Assembly (NCBI GenBank): GCA_963846565.1
Contig: CAWJWL010000003.1
Span: 434,001-498,000 of the forward strand
Reading direction: 5' to 3'
DNA from: WHSW01 sp963846565
GTDB taxonomy: Bacteria > Actinomycetota > Thermoleophilia > Solirubrobacterales > 70-9
DNA length: 64,000 bases
Below, in pieces: positions 17,218 to 24,897 of this stretch. A program made the translations under genes and the position numbers. Each line of letters starts with the position of its first letter. Positions within the stretch are counted from its first letter, which is position 1. The notes beneath the pieces were generated by a model. It had not been told where the DNA came from, searched no databases, and saw nothing but the letters and a program-made list of their open reading frames with translations.

Positions 17218-18168
17218 CTACCGCTTGCTGAACTGCGGCCGCTTACGGGCCTTCTTCAACCCGGCCTTCTTGCGCTCCTTGCGGCGCGCGTCCCGGGTGA
17301 GCAGGCCCCGTCGCTTGAGCTCGCCTCGGAGCTCGGGGTCGATCTCGGTCAATGCCCGCGCGATCCCGTGGCGGACGGCGCCGGCCTGGCCGGCGATGCC
17401 GCCTCCGTGCACCCGTACCCACACGTCCACCGTTTCCTCATAGCCGGCGGTGACCAGGGGCTGGCGGACGACGGTTCGAAGCGCTGGGCGCGGGAAGTAC
17501 TCCTCGAGGCTCTTCTCGTTGACGGTGAGGCTGCCGCCGCCGCGGCGAACGACTACCCGCGCGATCGAGCTCTTGCGCTTTCCGGTCGCCTGGATCAAGG
17601 CGTCCTTGGCGAGCTCGACCTGGGGCGTCGAGCGGGCAACCGGCTCGTCGCTCGAGGCGGCCTCTGCCTCGCGGCGTGCCTGCTCCTCCGCCTCGGCCTC
17701 GAGACGGGCGCGCTCCTCGGCGCTGAGCTCGCGCTCGGGCTCGAGCGCGATCGGCTCGAGGTCGGCACCGGGGGCCGCCGGCTTCGCGGGTGCGTCGCCG
17801 CCGCCCTTCGGCTGCTCGGGCTTGGCTGCGGCCGGCTCCTCGGGCGCGGGCTTCTCTGCCGCGGGCTCCGCGGCGGGCGGCTCCTCGGCAGCGGGCGCGG
17901 GCTCCTCGGGAGCGGGCGCGGGCTCCTCGGGAGCGGGCGTCTCTTCAGGCGCGGCGGCGGGCTCCTCGGCGGCCGGCGGCTCTTCGGGCGCGGGCGGCTC
18001 CTCGGCGGGAGGCTCCTCGGCGGCGGGCTCCTCTACGGGAGGCTCCTCGGCGGGAGGCTCCTCGGCTGAAGGCTCCTCGCCGGCGGGCTCCTCTACGGGG
18101 GGCTGCTCGGCAGTGGGCTCCTCGGCGTCGGGCTGCTCGGGGGTCTCGTTCGGCTCGTCCGCGTTCAA
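17218..18168 (-). CDS. rpsI: 30S ribosomal protein S9 (uS9) with long acidic N-terminal extension
   Basis: Residues from about 193 to the end (ATGKRKSSIARVVVRRG ... KKARKRPQFSKR) are a complete uS9, including the basic C-terminal tail that reaches the P-site tRNA. Before it is an in-frame region of about 190 residues: a Pro/Glu/Ala repeat tract (about 11-115), a linker, then a charged helix (about 147-172). The long form starts at a TTG whose bases overlap the rplM stop (TTGA). A TTG at 17598 preceded by AAGGA would give a normal 126-residue S9. The extension could be real protein or, less likely, translated only in part. Confidence 0.92.
   Translation of the reverse strand: MNADEPNETPEQPDAEEPTAEQPPVEEPAGEEPSAEEPPAEEPPVEEPAAEEPPAEEPPAPEEPPAAEEPAAAPEETPAPEEPAPAPEEPAPAAEEPPAAEPAAEKPAPEEPAAAKPEQPKGGGDAPAKPAAPGADLEPIALEPERELSAEERARLEAEAEEQARREAEAASSDEPVARSTPQVELAKDALIQATGKRKSSIARVVVRRGGGSLTVNEKSLEEYFPRPALRTVVRQPLVTAGYEETVDVWVRVHGGGIAGQAGAVRHGIARALTEIDPELRGELKRRGLLTRDARRKERKKAGLKKARKRPQFSKR
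17823..18138. repeat. Degenerate repeat tract encoding PEEP/EEPPA units
   Basis: Imperfect tandem copies of a 12-18 base unit (GGCTCCTCGGCGG and variants) encode the Pro/Glu/Ala-rich part of the S9 extension on the minus strand. The copies differ at synonymous positions, so the tract is under coding constraint rather than freshly expanded. Confidence 0.8.
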
Positions 18169-18599
18169 GTCTGGATCTCCATCGGCTTCGGCTGCTGGGC
18201 AGCGTGGGGGTGCTCGGGGCCGGCGTAGACCTTGAGCTTCTTAATCTGCTGGCGGGCGAGGCGGTTGCGCGGGAGCATCCCGGCGACCGCCTTGCGGATC
18301 ACTTCTTCCGGTCGGCGCTCGAGCATCTCGCCCAGCGTGCGCGAGCGGATCCCGCCCGGGTAACCGCTGTGGCGCCAGTAGACCTTGTCCGTGCGCTTCT
18401 TCCCGGTGACCACGATCTTCTCCGCGTTGATGACGACGACGAAGTCGCCGGTATCGCAGTGGGGCGTGTACTCGGGCTTACGCTTGCCGCGCAGCGCGTC
18501 GGCGATCTGGGTCGCAAGGCGCCCGAGGGTCTTGCCCTCGGCGTCGACGACGTACCAGTCCCGCTGGCGATTCTCGGGTGTAGCGACGTAGGTCTTCAT
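18165..18599 (-). CDS. rplM: 50S ribosomal protein L13 (uL13)
   Basis: 144 residues from the ATG at 18597-18599 (MKTYVATPENRQRDWYVVDA). The frame is open eight codons further up, but the MKTY start is the family norm. Conserved stretches include GKTLGRLATQIADALRGK, HCDTGDFVVVINAEKI and AVAGMLPRNRLARQ. It is the first gene of the rplM-rpsI-glmM-glmS group; its stop overlaps the rpsI TTG. Any promoter would lie within the 50-bp gap or inside the start of the divergent M23 gene. Confidence 0.98.
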   Translation of the reverse strand: MKTYVATPENRQRDWYVVDAEGKTLGRLATQIADALRGKRKPEYTPHCDTGDFVVVINAEKIVVTGKKRTDKVYWRHSGYPGGIRSRTLGEMLERRPEEVIRKAVAGMLPRNRLARQQIKKLKVYAGPEHPHAAQQPKPMEIQT

Positions 18600-18649
18600 G
18601 GTGCGCACGAAAGCCGCCCCCACGATTCAGTGATCGCAGGCGCGGCCGG

Positions 18650-19513
18650 ATGATGATAGTGAAGGGCCCAGTGCAAGGAGCAGAGCGCAGAAAGCTGGTG
18701 GTCGCAATGTGCGCGGCGCTGATCGGAGGGGCGATGATCGCAGCCCACGCGGGGGCGGGCCCGCCGCGCGCTGCGCCCAGCGGCGTCGGGTTCTCCCTCC
18801 GCGGTGCCGACGTCGCGCCGGGGACCGCGTACTTCGACGGGCCGAAGCGAATCCGGGTCGACTTCCGCTTCGCCGCTGAGCGCCCGGTCGACGTAATCGT
18901 CAAGGTCGTCCGGGTGGACAGCGGCGATCCGGTGCGACGGTGGGTGATCAAGGGGGCCGAACCCGGGCGCGCCCACCGGCAGACGTGGGACGGGCGCAAG
19001 GCGTCGGGAGCGGTGCCGGCCGACGGCGCCTACGAGTTCCGGATCGGCCCACCCGGGCACGCGGGGGCGACGGCCGGGCGGGTCGTCTTTCACGACCACG
19101 TCTTCCCCGTCGCCGGTCCGCACAGCTACGGCGACCGCTTCGGCGAGGCGCGAAGCGGCGGGCGCGTGCACGAGGGACAGGACCTGCCGGCGGGATGCGG
19201 GACGCCGCTCGTCGCCGCGCGCGGAGGCCGGGTCCAGGCGCGGGGCTCAAGCGACGCCCTCTACGGCTACTGGGTGCTGATCGACGGCGTCGGGACCAAG
19301 CACGATCACTTCTACTCCCACCTCGAGGCGCCGACGCCGCTCGGCGACGGCGATCGGGTGCGGACCGGCGAGCGCGTCGGGGCGGTGGGCAAGACCGGCA
19401 ACGCCCGGAGCGAGTTCTGCCAGCTCCACTTCGAGCTCTGGCCCGAGGGCTACCGAAACGGTGCGCCGCGAGACCCGCTGCCGTTCCTCAGAGACTGGGA
19501 CCGGTTCTCTTGA
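18650..19513 (+). CDS. Secreted M23-like (LytM) peptidase domain protein
   Basis: A 287-residue protein with a signal peptide (basic RRK, then VVAMCAALIGGAMIAAHA). An Ig-like beta region (about 45-145) holds the WDGRKASGAVPADGAYEFRI motif seen in FlgD-like domains, and the C-terminus is an M23 domain. Zinc-site elements are HEGQD (about 178) and the His of QLHFELW (about 266). The usual HxH motif is QxH here, so the position of the general-base His is Gln. It may be a weak or inactive peptidoglycan endopeptidase, or a wall-binding or activator protein. The next gene overlaps its stop (TTGA). Confidence 0.82.
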   Translation: MMIVKGPVQGAERRKLVVAMCAALIGGAMIAAHAGAGPPRAAPSGVGFSLRGADVAPGTAYFDGPKRIRVDFRFAAERPVDVIVKVVRVDSGDPVRRWVIKGAEPGRAHRQTWDGRKASGAVPADGAYEFRIGPPGHAGATAGRVVFHDHVFPVAGPHSYGDRFGEARSGGRVHEGQDLPAGCGTPLVAARGGRVQARGSSDALYGYWVLIDGVGTKHDHFYSHLEAPTPLGDGDRVRTGERVGAVGKTGNARSEFCQLHFELWPEGYRNGAPRDPLPFLRDWDRFS

Positions 19514-20868
19514 GCGCAACCGAGGGGCGTGAGCAAGCCGATCGCTACCGGCGCTCGGCGGGAATCGTGTCGGCGGCGCTCGGGCTCTCAGGGGTCCTTC
19601 TCTACGCCTTCTTCGCTCTCGCATCGCACGAGCTGAGTCGCGACGAGTACGGGCAGATCGTCGTCCTCTGGCTGATCGTGATCGGCCTGGTCTCGATCCT
19701 CTTCAGACCCGTCGAGCAGCTCCTGGCGCGTGAGCTCGCGGTCGCCCGGGCGACGGGCACGGCGCAGGGCCCCGCGCTCCGCTCAGCCGCCCTCATCGCC
19801 CTGGGCCTGGTCGGCACCTTCGTCGTCGTCGCGCTCGCGCTCCGCGGGCCGCTCGAGGACGACGTCCTCGGGGGCGACGCGTTCCTGTATTGGTGCTTGG
19901 TCGCCGGGGTCGTGACCTTCGGCGGGGACTACTACCTGCGGGGGGTCCTCGCCGGCCGCGGCCGGTTCGACCTCTACGCGGTCCAGTTGGTGACCGAGTG
20001 CACGGTTCTCGTGGCGACGGGCGCGCTCGGCGCGCTCGGCGTGCTCGGGGGTGTTAGCTCGTTCGCCTTCGCAATCGCGATCGCGCCGCTGCTCGGGCTG
20101 ACGGTCGCGCTCGTGGCACGGCTCAGCGGCCGCGTCCGCGGCGAGCGCAGCGAGGTCACGGTGACCGACGGCGCCGGAGGTCTCTCCGGCCACGGCGGAT
20201 TCGCCGCGGCGGTCCTGGCGGTGATGGTCTGCGAGCAGGTCCTGATCAACGCCGGCCCCCTGTTCGTCCGTGCGACCGAGGGGGTCGCAGTGGCCGGGTT
20301 CATGTTCAACGTCCTCATGGTGGCGCGCGCCCCGGCAGCGCTCTTCCAGGGGATCGCCGCAAGCCTTCTCCCTCACCTCGCGGGAAGCCTGCGAGAGGAG
20401 GGCGGCGGCGAGCGTGACTACCACGACGCGATTCGGTCGACCCTGATCGGGGTGCTCGCGTTCACGGCGGCCACCGTCGCCGGCCTCCTGCTCGTCGGAC
20501 CCGAGGCGATGCAGCTCGTCTTCGGCGACAAGTTCTCCTACGACCGCGAGGACCTGATCCTGGTCGCGGTCGGGATGGGCTTCCTGCTTGCCGCCGCAAC
20601 GCTGACCCAAGCGTGCTTCGCCCGTGGTCGCGCGGCCGTCGCCGCCGTCGCCTGGGGCCTCGCCGCAACTGCCTTCATCCTCTACAACCTCACCGACGCA
20701 TTGGATCCGACCCTGCGAGTCGAGACCGGCTTTCTCGGGGCGACCGCGGCCCTCGCGATCGCGCTCTACGTGATCGAGCGACCCGCGTCCGATCCGGGCG
20801 AGTCGCTGGAGCCCGACTCCGCCGATGCGCTGCAGGCCAGACTCGCCGCCGCGGACGAACTGGCGTAG
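19510..20868 (+). CDS. Polysaccharide flippase-like membrane protein
   Basis: 452 residues, almost all hydrophobic, with roughly 12 membrane segments. The layout resembles the oligosaccharide/lipid-linked sugar flippases of the MATE/MVF superfamily (ALASHELSRDEYGQIVVLW near the N-terminus, RPVEQLLARELA in the first loop). The start is the TTG at 19510-19512, which overlaps the upstream TGA; a longer frame opens further upstream but would run across the whole M23 gene. It would move a lipid-linked saccharide across the membrane. It ends in an acidic cytoplasmic tail. It is distinct from the other flippase in the window (48461-50056). Confidence 0.82.
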   Translation: MSATEGREQADRYRRSAGIVSAALGLSGVLLYAFFALASHELSRDEYGQIVVLWLIVIGLVSILFRPVEQLLARELAVARATGTAQGPALRSAALIALGLVGTFVVVALALRGPLEDDVLGGDAFLYWCLVAGVVTFGGDYYLRGVLAGRGRFDLYAVQLVTECTVLVATGALGALGVLGGVSSFAFAIAIAPLLGLTVALVARLSGRVRGERSEVTVTDGAGGLSGHGGFAAAVLAVMVCEQVLINAGPLFVRATEGVAVAGFMFNVLMVARAPAALFQGIAASLLPHLAGSLREEGGGERDYHDAIRSTLIGVLAFTAATVAGLLLVGPEAMQLVFGDKFSYDREDLILVAVGMGFLLAAATLTQACFARGRAAVAAVAWGLAATAFILYNLTDALDPTLRVETGFLGATAALAIALYVIERPASDPGESLEPDSADALQARLAAADELA

Positions 20869-20879
20869 GGCTCAGGCCC

Positions 20880-22493
20880 CTATTCCCACTCGATCGTCGC
20901 CGGAGGCTTCGAGGAGACGTCGAGGGCGACGCGGTTGACGCCGCGGACCTCGTTGATGATCCGATTGGAGACGCGCTCGAGCAGGTCGTAGGGGAGCCGC
21001 GCCCAGTCGGCGGTCATCGCGTCCTTGGAGGTCACAGCGCGGATCACGATCGGATAGGCGTAGGTGCGGCCGTCGCCCTGGACGCCGACCGAGCGGACGA
21101 CCGGCAGGACGCAGAAGGACTGCCACAGCTCGCGGTACAGGCCGGCGGCCTTGACCTCCTCCTGCAGGATCGCGTCGGCGTCGCGAAGGATGTCGAGGCG
21201 CTCCCTGTTGACCTCGCCGCCGACGATCCGGATCCCGAGGCCCGGACCGGGGAACGGCTGGCGCCAGACGACGCGGTCGGAGAGTCCGAGCTCGGCGGCG
21301 ACCTCGCGCACCTCGTCTTTGAACAGCATCCGCAGCGGCTCGACCAGATCGAAGCCGAGCTCCTCCGGGAGCCCGCCGACGTTGTGGTGCGACTTGATCG
21401 TCTCGGCGCTGCGACCGTCTCCCCCGGACTCGATCACGTCCGAGTAGAGCGTCCCCTGGACCAGGAAGCGGACGTCGGGCAGCTTCTCGGCCTCGGCCTC
21501 GAAGACGCGGATGAACTCCTCACCGATGATCTTCCGCTTGCGCTCCGGCTCATCGACGCCGGCGAGCCTGTCGAGGAACCGCTCCTCGGCGTCGACGTGA
21601 ATCAGGTTGACGCCGAGCTCGCGCATCGCCTCGACCACCTGTACCGCCTCGTTCTTTCGCATCAGGCCATGGTCGACGAGCACGCAGGTGAGCTGATCGC
21701 CGATCGCCCGGTGGACAAGGGCCGCCGCGGTCGCGGAGTCGACGCCTCCGGAGAGCCCGCAGATCACGCCGGCGTCGCCGACCTGCTCGCGGACGCCGGC
21801 GATTTGCTCGTCGATCACCGAAGCCGGCGACCACTGCTCGGTGCAGCCGGCGATCTCGCGCAGGAACCGCTCCAGGATCTGCTGTCCATACGGCGTGTGG
21901 ACGACCTCGGGGTGGAACTGGATCCCGTAGAGGCCGCGCTCGGTGTGCTCGAGCGCGGCGACCGGCGATCCCGGGCTCGCGCCAAGCGCGGTGAAACCCT
22001 CCGGCGGCGAGAAGACCGAGTCACGGTGACTCATCCAGCACTGCTGCTCCGGCGGCATGCCGGCGAGCAGCTTGCCGCCGTCTCCCGCGAGGGTGAGCGC
22101 GGTGCGGCCGAACTCGCCCGCCTCGGCGCCCTCGACCTTGCCACCGAGCTCGAGCACCATCGCCTGCATCCCGTAACAGATGCCGAGCACCGGGATCCCG
22201 AGCTCGAGCAGTTCGCGGCGAAGCCGCGGCGCCCCGTCGGAGTACACGGAGGCGGGGCCGCCCGAGAGCACGAGCGCAGCCGGACGGCGTTCGCGGATCG
22301 TCTCGAGGTCGAGGTCGTGCGGGAGGAGCTCCGCGTAGACGCCGCACTCGCGGATCCTCCTCGCGATCAGCTGCGAGTACTGGCCGCCGAAGTCGAGCAC
22401 GAGGACCTCCTCGTGCGCGGTCTGGGGCGGGGCTACCTCGGCTGCTTCGTCTGACGCGGGCTCGGGGGGGTTCCTGAGAGTCGCGTCAGGCAT
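20880..22493 (-). CDS. guaA: GMP synthase (glutamine-hydrolysing)
   Basis: Amination of XMP to GMP. Residues about 28-220 are the class I glutaminase (VLDFGGQYSQLIARRIRE; nucleophile Cys in GICYGMQAM; His and Glu in GIQFHPEVVHTPYG). They are followed by the PP-loop ATP pyrophosphatase (CGLSGGVDSATAAAL) and the dimerisation domain ending in KPPATIEWE. An extra acidic N-terminus of about 27 residues precedes the core. The start overlaps the guaB3 stop by 8 bases, so the two genes form one purine operon. Confidence 0.97.
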   Translation of the reverse strand: MPDATLRNPPEPASDEAAEVAPPQTAHEEVLVLDFGGQYSQLIARRIRECGVYAELLPHDLDLETIRERRPAALVLSGGPASVYSDGAPRLRRELLELGIPVLGICYGMQAMVLELGGKVEGAEAGEFGRTALTLAGDGGKLLAGMPPEQQCWMSHRDSVFSPPEGFTALGASPGSPVAALEHTERGLYGIQFHPEVVHTPYGQQILERFLREIAGCTEQWSPASVIDEQIAGVREQVGDAGVICGLSGGVDSATAAALVHRAIGDQLTCVLVDHGLMRKNEAVQVVEAMRELGVNLIHVDAEERFLDRLAGVDEPERKRKIIGEEFIRVFEAEAEKLPDVRFLVQGTLYSDVIESGGDGRSAETIKSHHNVGGLPEELGFDLVEPLRMLFKDEVREVAAELGLSDRVVWRQPFPGPGLGIRIVGGEVNRERLDILRDADAILQEEVKAAGLYRELWQSFCVLPVVRSVGVQGDGRTYAYPIVIRAVTSKDAMTADWARLPYDLLERVSNRIINEVRGVNRVALDVSSKPPATIEWE

Positions 22494-23691
22494 CCGTGGC
22501 TGCGATGCCGTTCGCGACCCGGGCGCGGCCGTTCGATCCCATGCCGACCGACTGCGAGCGCTGCAGCTGCTTGCCCTCGGTCTGGAGCGCTGGCGCGACC
22601 ATCACCTCGGCGCGCTGGAAGTCGCGGATGTCCTCGTAGCCGCAGGTGGCCATCGAGGTCCGCAGGGCGCCGATCAGGTTGAAGGTGCCGTCGTTCTCGT
22701 GCGCCGGGCCGAGCAGGATCTGCTCCAGGCTGCCGTCCTGGTGGGTGGCGACCCGGGTCCCGCGGGGCAGCGAGGGATGGAACGTCGCCATGCCCCAGTG
22801 AAAGCCGCGGCCGGGCGCCTCGGTGGCGCGAGCGAGCGGCGAGCCGATCATCACGGCGTCGGCGCCACAGGCGATCGCCTTCGAGAGGTCGCCGCCGGTC
22901 CGCATGCCGCCGTCGGCGATCACATTGCAGTACTCGCCGGTCTCGAGCATGTGCTGGGCGCGCGCCGCGGCGACGTCGGCGATCGCGGTCGCCTGCGGGA
23001 CGCCGAGGCCGAGGACGCCCCGGGTCGTACAGGCTGCGCCGGGGCCGACGCCGACGAGAACGCCGACAGCGCCGGTGCGCATCAAGTGGAGGCCCGTCGC
23101 GTAGGAGGCGCAGCCACCGGCGAGCACCGGAACCCCGACCTCCTTCGTGAACTCCTTCAGGTTCAGCGGCTCGGACTTCGAGGAAACGTGCTCCGCCGAG
23201 ATCACGGTGCCCTGGATGACGAGAATGTCGAGCCCGGCCTCGAGCGCGATCTCGTAGTGCTCGGTCACCCGCTGCGGGGTCAGGGACCCGGCGGCGACGA
23301 CGCCGGCCGCCTTGATCTCCTCCACCCGCTGGGCGATCAGCTCGGGCTTCACCGGCTCCTCGTAGATCTCCTGCATCAGATGCGTCGCCTGCTCGGGCGG
23401 CGTCTTCGAGATCTTCTCGAGCATCTCGTCCGCGTTCTCGTAGCGACTCCAGATGCCCTCGAGGTTGAGCACCCCGAGGCCGCCTAGCCGACCGAGCTCC
23501 GCGGCCGTCCGCGGGCTGACGACGCCGTCCATCGCGGAGGCGAGCAGCGGGAGCTCGAACCGGTACGGGCCGAGCGCCCAGGAGATGTCGACATCGTCGG
23601 GGTCGCGTGTGCGCCGCGACGGCACGATCGCGATGTCGTCGAACCCGTAGGCCCGTCTGCCCTTCTTGCCCCGACCGATCTCGACTTCCAT
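22486..23691 (-). CDS. guaB3: GuaB3 family IMP dehydrogenase-related protein
   Basis: A 401-residue TIM-barrel protein of the IMPDH/GMPR superfamily, starting MEVEIGRGKKGRRAYGFDDI. The catalytic-loop cysteine is present (GPGAACTTRGVLG), as are GGCASYATGLHLM and the phosphate-binding IADGGMRTGGDLSKAIACGADAV. There are no CBS domains, as is usual for GuaB3 proteins in actinobacteria. Whether it acts as IMP dehydrogenase or GMP reductase cannot be told from this. It is the first gene of the guaB3-guaA unit and is preceded by a structured leader. Confidence 0.9.
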   Translation of the reverse strand: MEVEIGRGKKGRRAYGFDDIAIVPSRRTRDPDDVDISWALGPYRFELPLLASAMDGVVSPRTAAELGRLGGLGVLNLEGIWSRYENADEMLEKISKTPPEQATHLMQEIYEEPVKPELIAQRVEEIKAAGVVAAGSLTPQRVTEHYEIALEAGLDILVIQGTVISAEHVSSKSEPLNLKEFTKEVGVPVLAGGCASYATGLHLMRTGAVGVLVGVGPGAACTTRGVLGLGVPQATAIADVAAARAQHMLETGEYCNVIADGGMRTGGDLSKAIACGADAVMIGSPLARATEAPGRGFHWGMATFHPSLPRGTRVATHQDGSLEQILLGPAHENDGTFNLIGALRTSMATCGYEDIRDFQRAEVMVAPALQTEGKQLQRSQSVGMGSNGRARVANGIAATDA

Positions 23692-23724
23692 CTGTCTCCA
23701 GGAATCTAGGTGCGTTGACGGACG

Positions 23725-23746
23725 AAAAAAGCCCCTCGAAAGGGGC
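23725..23746 (-). terminator. Intrinsic terminator/attenuator before guaB3
   Basis: On the minus strand GCCCCT-TTCG-AGGGGC forms a perfect 6-bp stem with a stable TTCG tetraloop, followed at once by six T residues. The end of the T-run is 34 bases before the guaB3 ATG. It could end the upstream pfkB transcript or act as an attenuator of guaB3-guaA. Confidence 0.75.
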
Positions 23747-23792
23747 CCGAAAGGCCGCAGTTTGCGGCCCGCCGACCCCCCGATAGGAGGTC
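23725..23792 (-). ncRNA. Candidate structured leader RNA of guaB3-guaA
   Basis: Three hairpins follow one another on the minus strand: GACCTCC/GGGGGTC (23786-23792 with 23774-23780), GGCCGCA/TGCGGCC (23763-23769 with 23753-23759, loop AAC), then the terminator. The 3' arm of hairpin 2 (GGCC) can also pair with the GGCC just before the terminator stem, giving mutually exclusive folds. It does not match the purine riboswitch core I know. A ribosome-, protein- or ligand-controlled attenuator is possible. Confidence 0.45.
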
Positions 23793-23798
23793 CTGACG

Positions 23799-23827
23799 AT
23801 CATAACAGCGGTAAACCCCGGGCAAAT
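23799..23827 (-). promoter_or_regulatory. Extended -10 promoter for guaB3-guaA
   Basis: The minus strand carries TG-T-TATGAT (-10 hexamer at 23799-23804), an extended -10 element in an otherwise GC-rich stretch. A weak -35-like ATTTGC lies 17 bases upstream at 23822-23827. Transcription would start near 23792, at the first leader hairpin. Confidence 0.5.
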
Positions 23828-23888
23828 AACGTTCCGCCCGCCTCCTCGGCTTCGCCTCCGGGGGCGGCCGGGGTAGGCGTCGCTCGGG

Positions 23889-24848
23889 CTATGCGACGTT
23901 GGACGGGACGTCCAGCTCGCTGACTTCTACGCGTGGCAAGAGGCGCTCCGCCTCGCGGCGGTCGAGGTTGCCGGCGCCGAAGTGCTGGGTCGACTCGGCG
24001 CCGCAGGCGACGCCGAAGGCGAGGCAGTCGCGCGGCGTCGCGCCTTCGTAGCGGGCGGCGACGTAGCCGGCCAGGAAACAGTCGCCGGAGCCGACGGTGG
24101 TCACCGGCTCGAGCTGCTCGATCCGCACCTCGTAGCGCCGGCGCTCGATGCCCGTGCCGACGATCGCGACGCAGCCGCCCTCGGTCGTGATCATCGCCTC
24201 CCCCGCCCCCATCTCGACCAGGCCGCTGAGTCCGAGGAGGAAGTCGTCGGCGTCGTTGAACTCGTGCCCGACCGCCTCCTCTGCCTCAACCACGTTGGGC
24301 GCGACGACGTCGGGCTCCGCGCGCAGGCCTGCGCGCATCGGATCGCCGTCCGTGTCGAGCACGGTCAGCACACCGAGGGCGCGGAGCTCGGAGATCAGCC
24401 GCGCGTAGACGTCGCTCTCCAGGCCGGGCGGGATGCTGCCGGCGAGGACGCAGACGCTCGCCCCTTGGGCGAGGTAGAGGAGCTTCGCGAGGAACGCGTC
24501 GATCTCGCCCTCGGTCACGTCGGGGCCGCGCTCGTTGATCTCCGTCTGCTCGCCCGAGGTCGGATCGACGACCGCGAGATTGGTGCGCGACTCGCCGCCG
24601 ATGCGCGTGAACGCATTCAAGATCGATTCCTCCGCGAGCCGCTCGAGGATCCGGGTGCCCGTCGCGCCGCCGGCGAGCCCGGCGGCGATCACGGGCCGCC
24701 CGAGCAGCTTCAGGGCGCGGGCGACGTTGACGCCCTTGCCGCCGGCGAACGTGCGCGCCTCGACCGCGCGGTGGCGCTGGCCGATGCGAAAGTTCGGGAC
24801 CGCGACGGTGCGGTCGATCGCGGCGTTCAGGGTGACGGTAAGGATCAC
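23889..24848 (-). CDS. PfkB-family hexose kinase, 1-phosphofructokinase-like
   Basis: A 319-residue ribokinase-fold sugar kinase. It begins MILTVTLNAAIDRT and has the GGKGVNVARALKLLG substrate motif and the C-terminal TVGSGDCFLAGY, whose Asp is the catalytic base. This N-terminal signature is typical of the FruK/LacC/PfkB-II group, which phosphorylates fructose-1-P, tagatose-6-P or fructose-6-P. No PTS genes lie next to it, so a role in fructose uptake is not supported here; fructose-6-P is an equal candidate substrate. Confidence 0.88.
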   Translation of the reverse strand: MILTVTLNAAIDRTVAVPNFRIGQRHRAVEARTFAGGKGVNVARALKLLGRPVIAAGLAGGATGTRILERLAEESILNAFTRIGGESRTNLAVVDPTSGEQTEINERGPDVTEGEIDAFLAKLLYLAQGASVCVLAGSIPPGLESDVYARLISELRALGVLTVLDTDGDPMRAGLRAEPDVVAPNVVEAEEAVGHEFNDADDFLLGLSGLVEMGAGEAMITTEGGCVAIVGTGIERRRYEVRIEQLEPVTTVGSGDCFLAGYVAARYEGATPRDCLAFGVACGAESTQHFGAGNLDRREAERLLPRVEVSELDVPSNVA

Positions 24849-24897
24849 GCTCTCTCTCCGCCGGGGAGGCTACTCAGCCGGGACTAGAACGGTTCGT

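Noticed and set aside
17823..18138. Possible CRISPR or tandem DNA repeat array
   Set aside because: The repeats are imperfect, of triplet phase and encode Pro/Glu/Ala in the S9 frame; there are no unique spacers.
18940..19509. Upstream extension of the flippase frame across the M23 gene
   Set aside because: The translated part is Arg/Ala-rich and out of frame with the M23 protein; homology begins only at the TTG at 19510.
20613..22454. Plus-strand open frame of about 613 codons over guaA
   Set aside because: Antisense to a clear GMP synthase and rich in Asp, Glu, Val and Arg with no motif.
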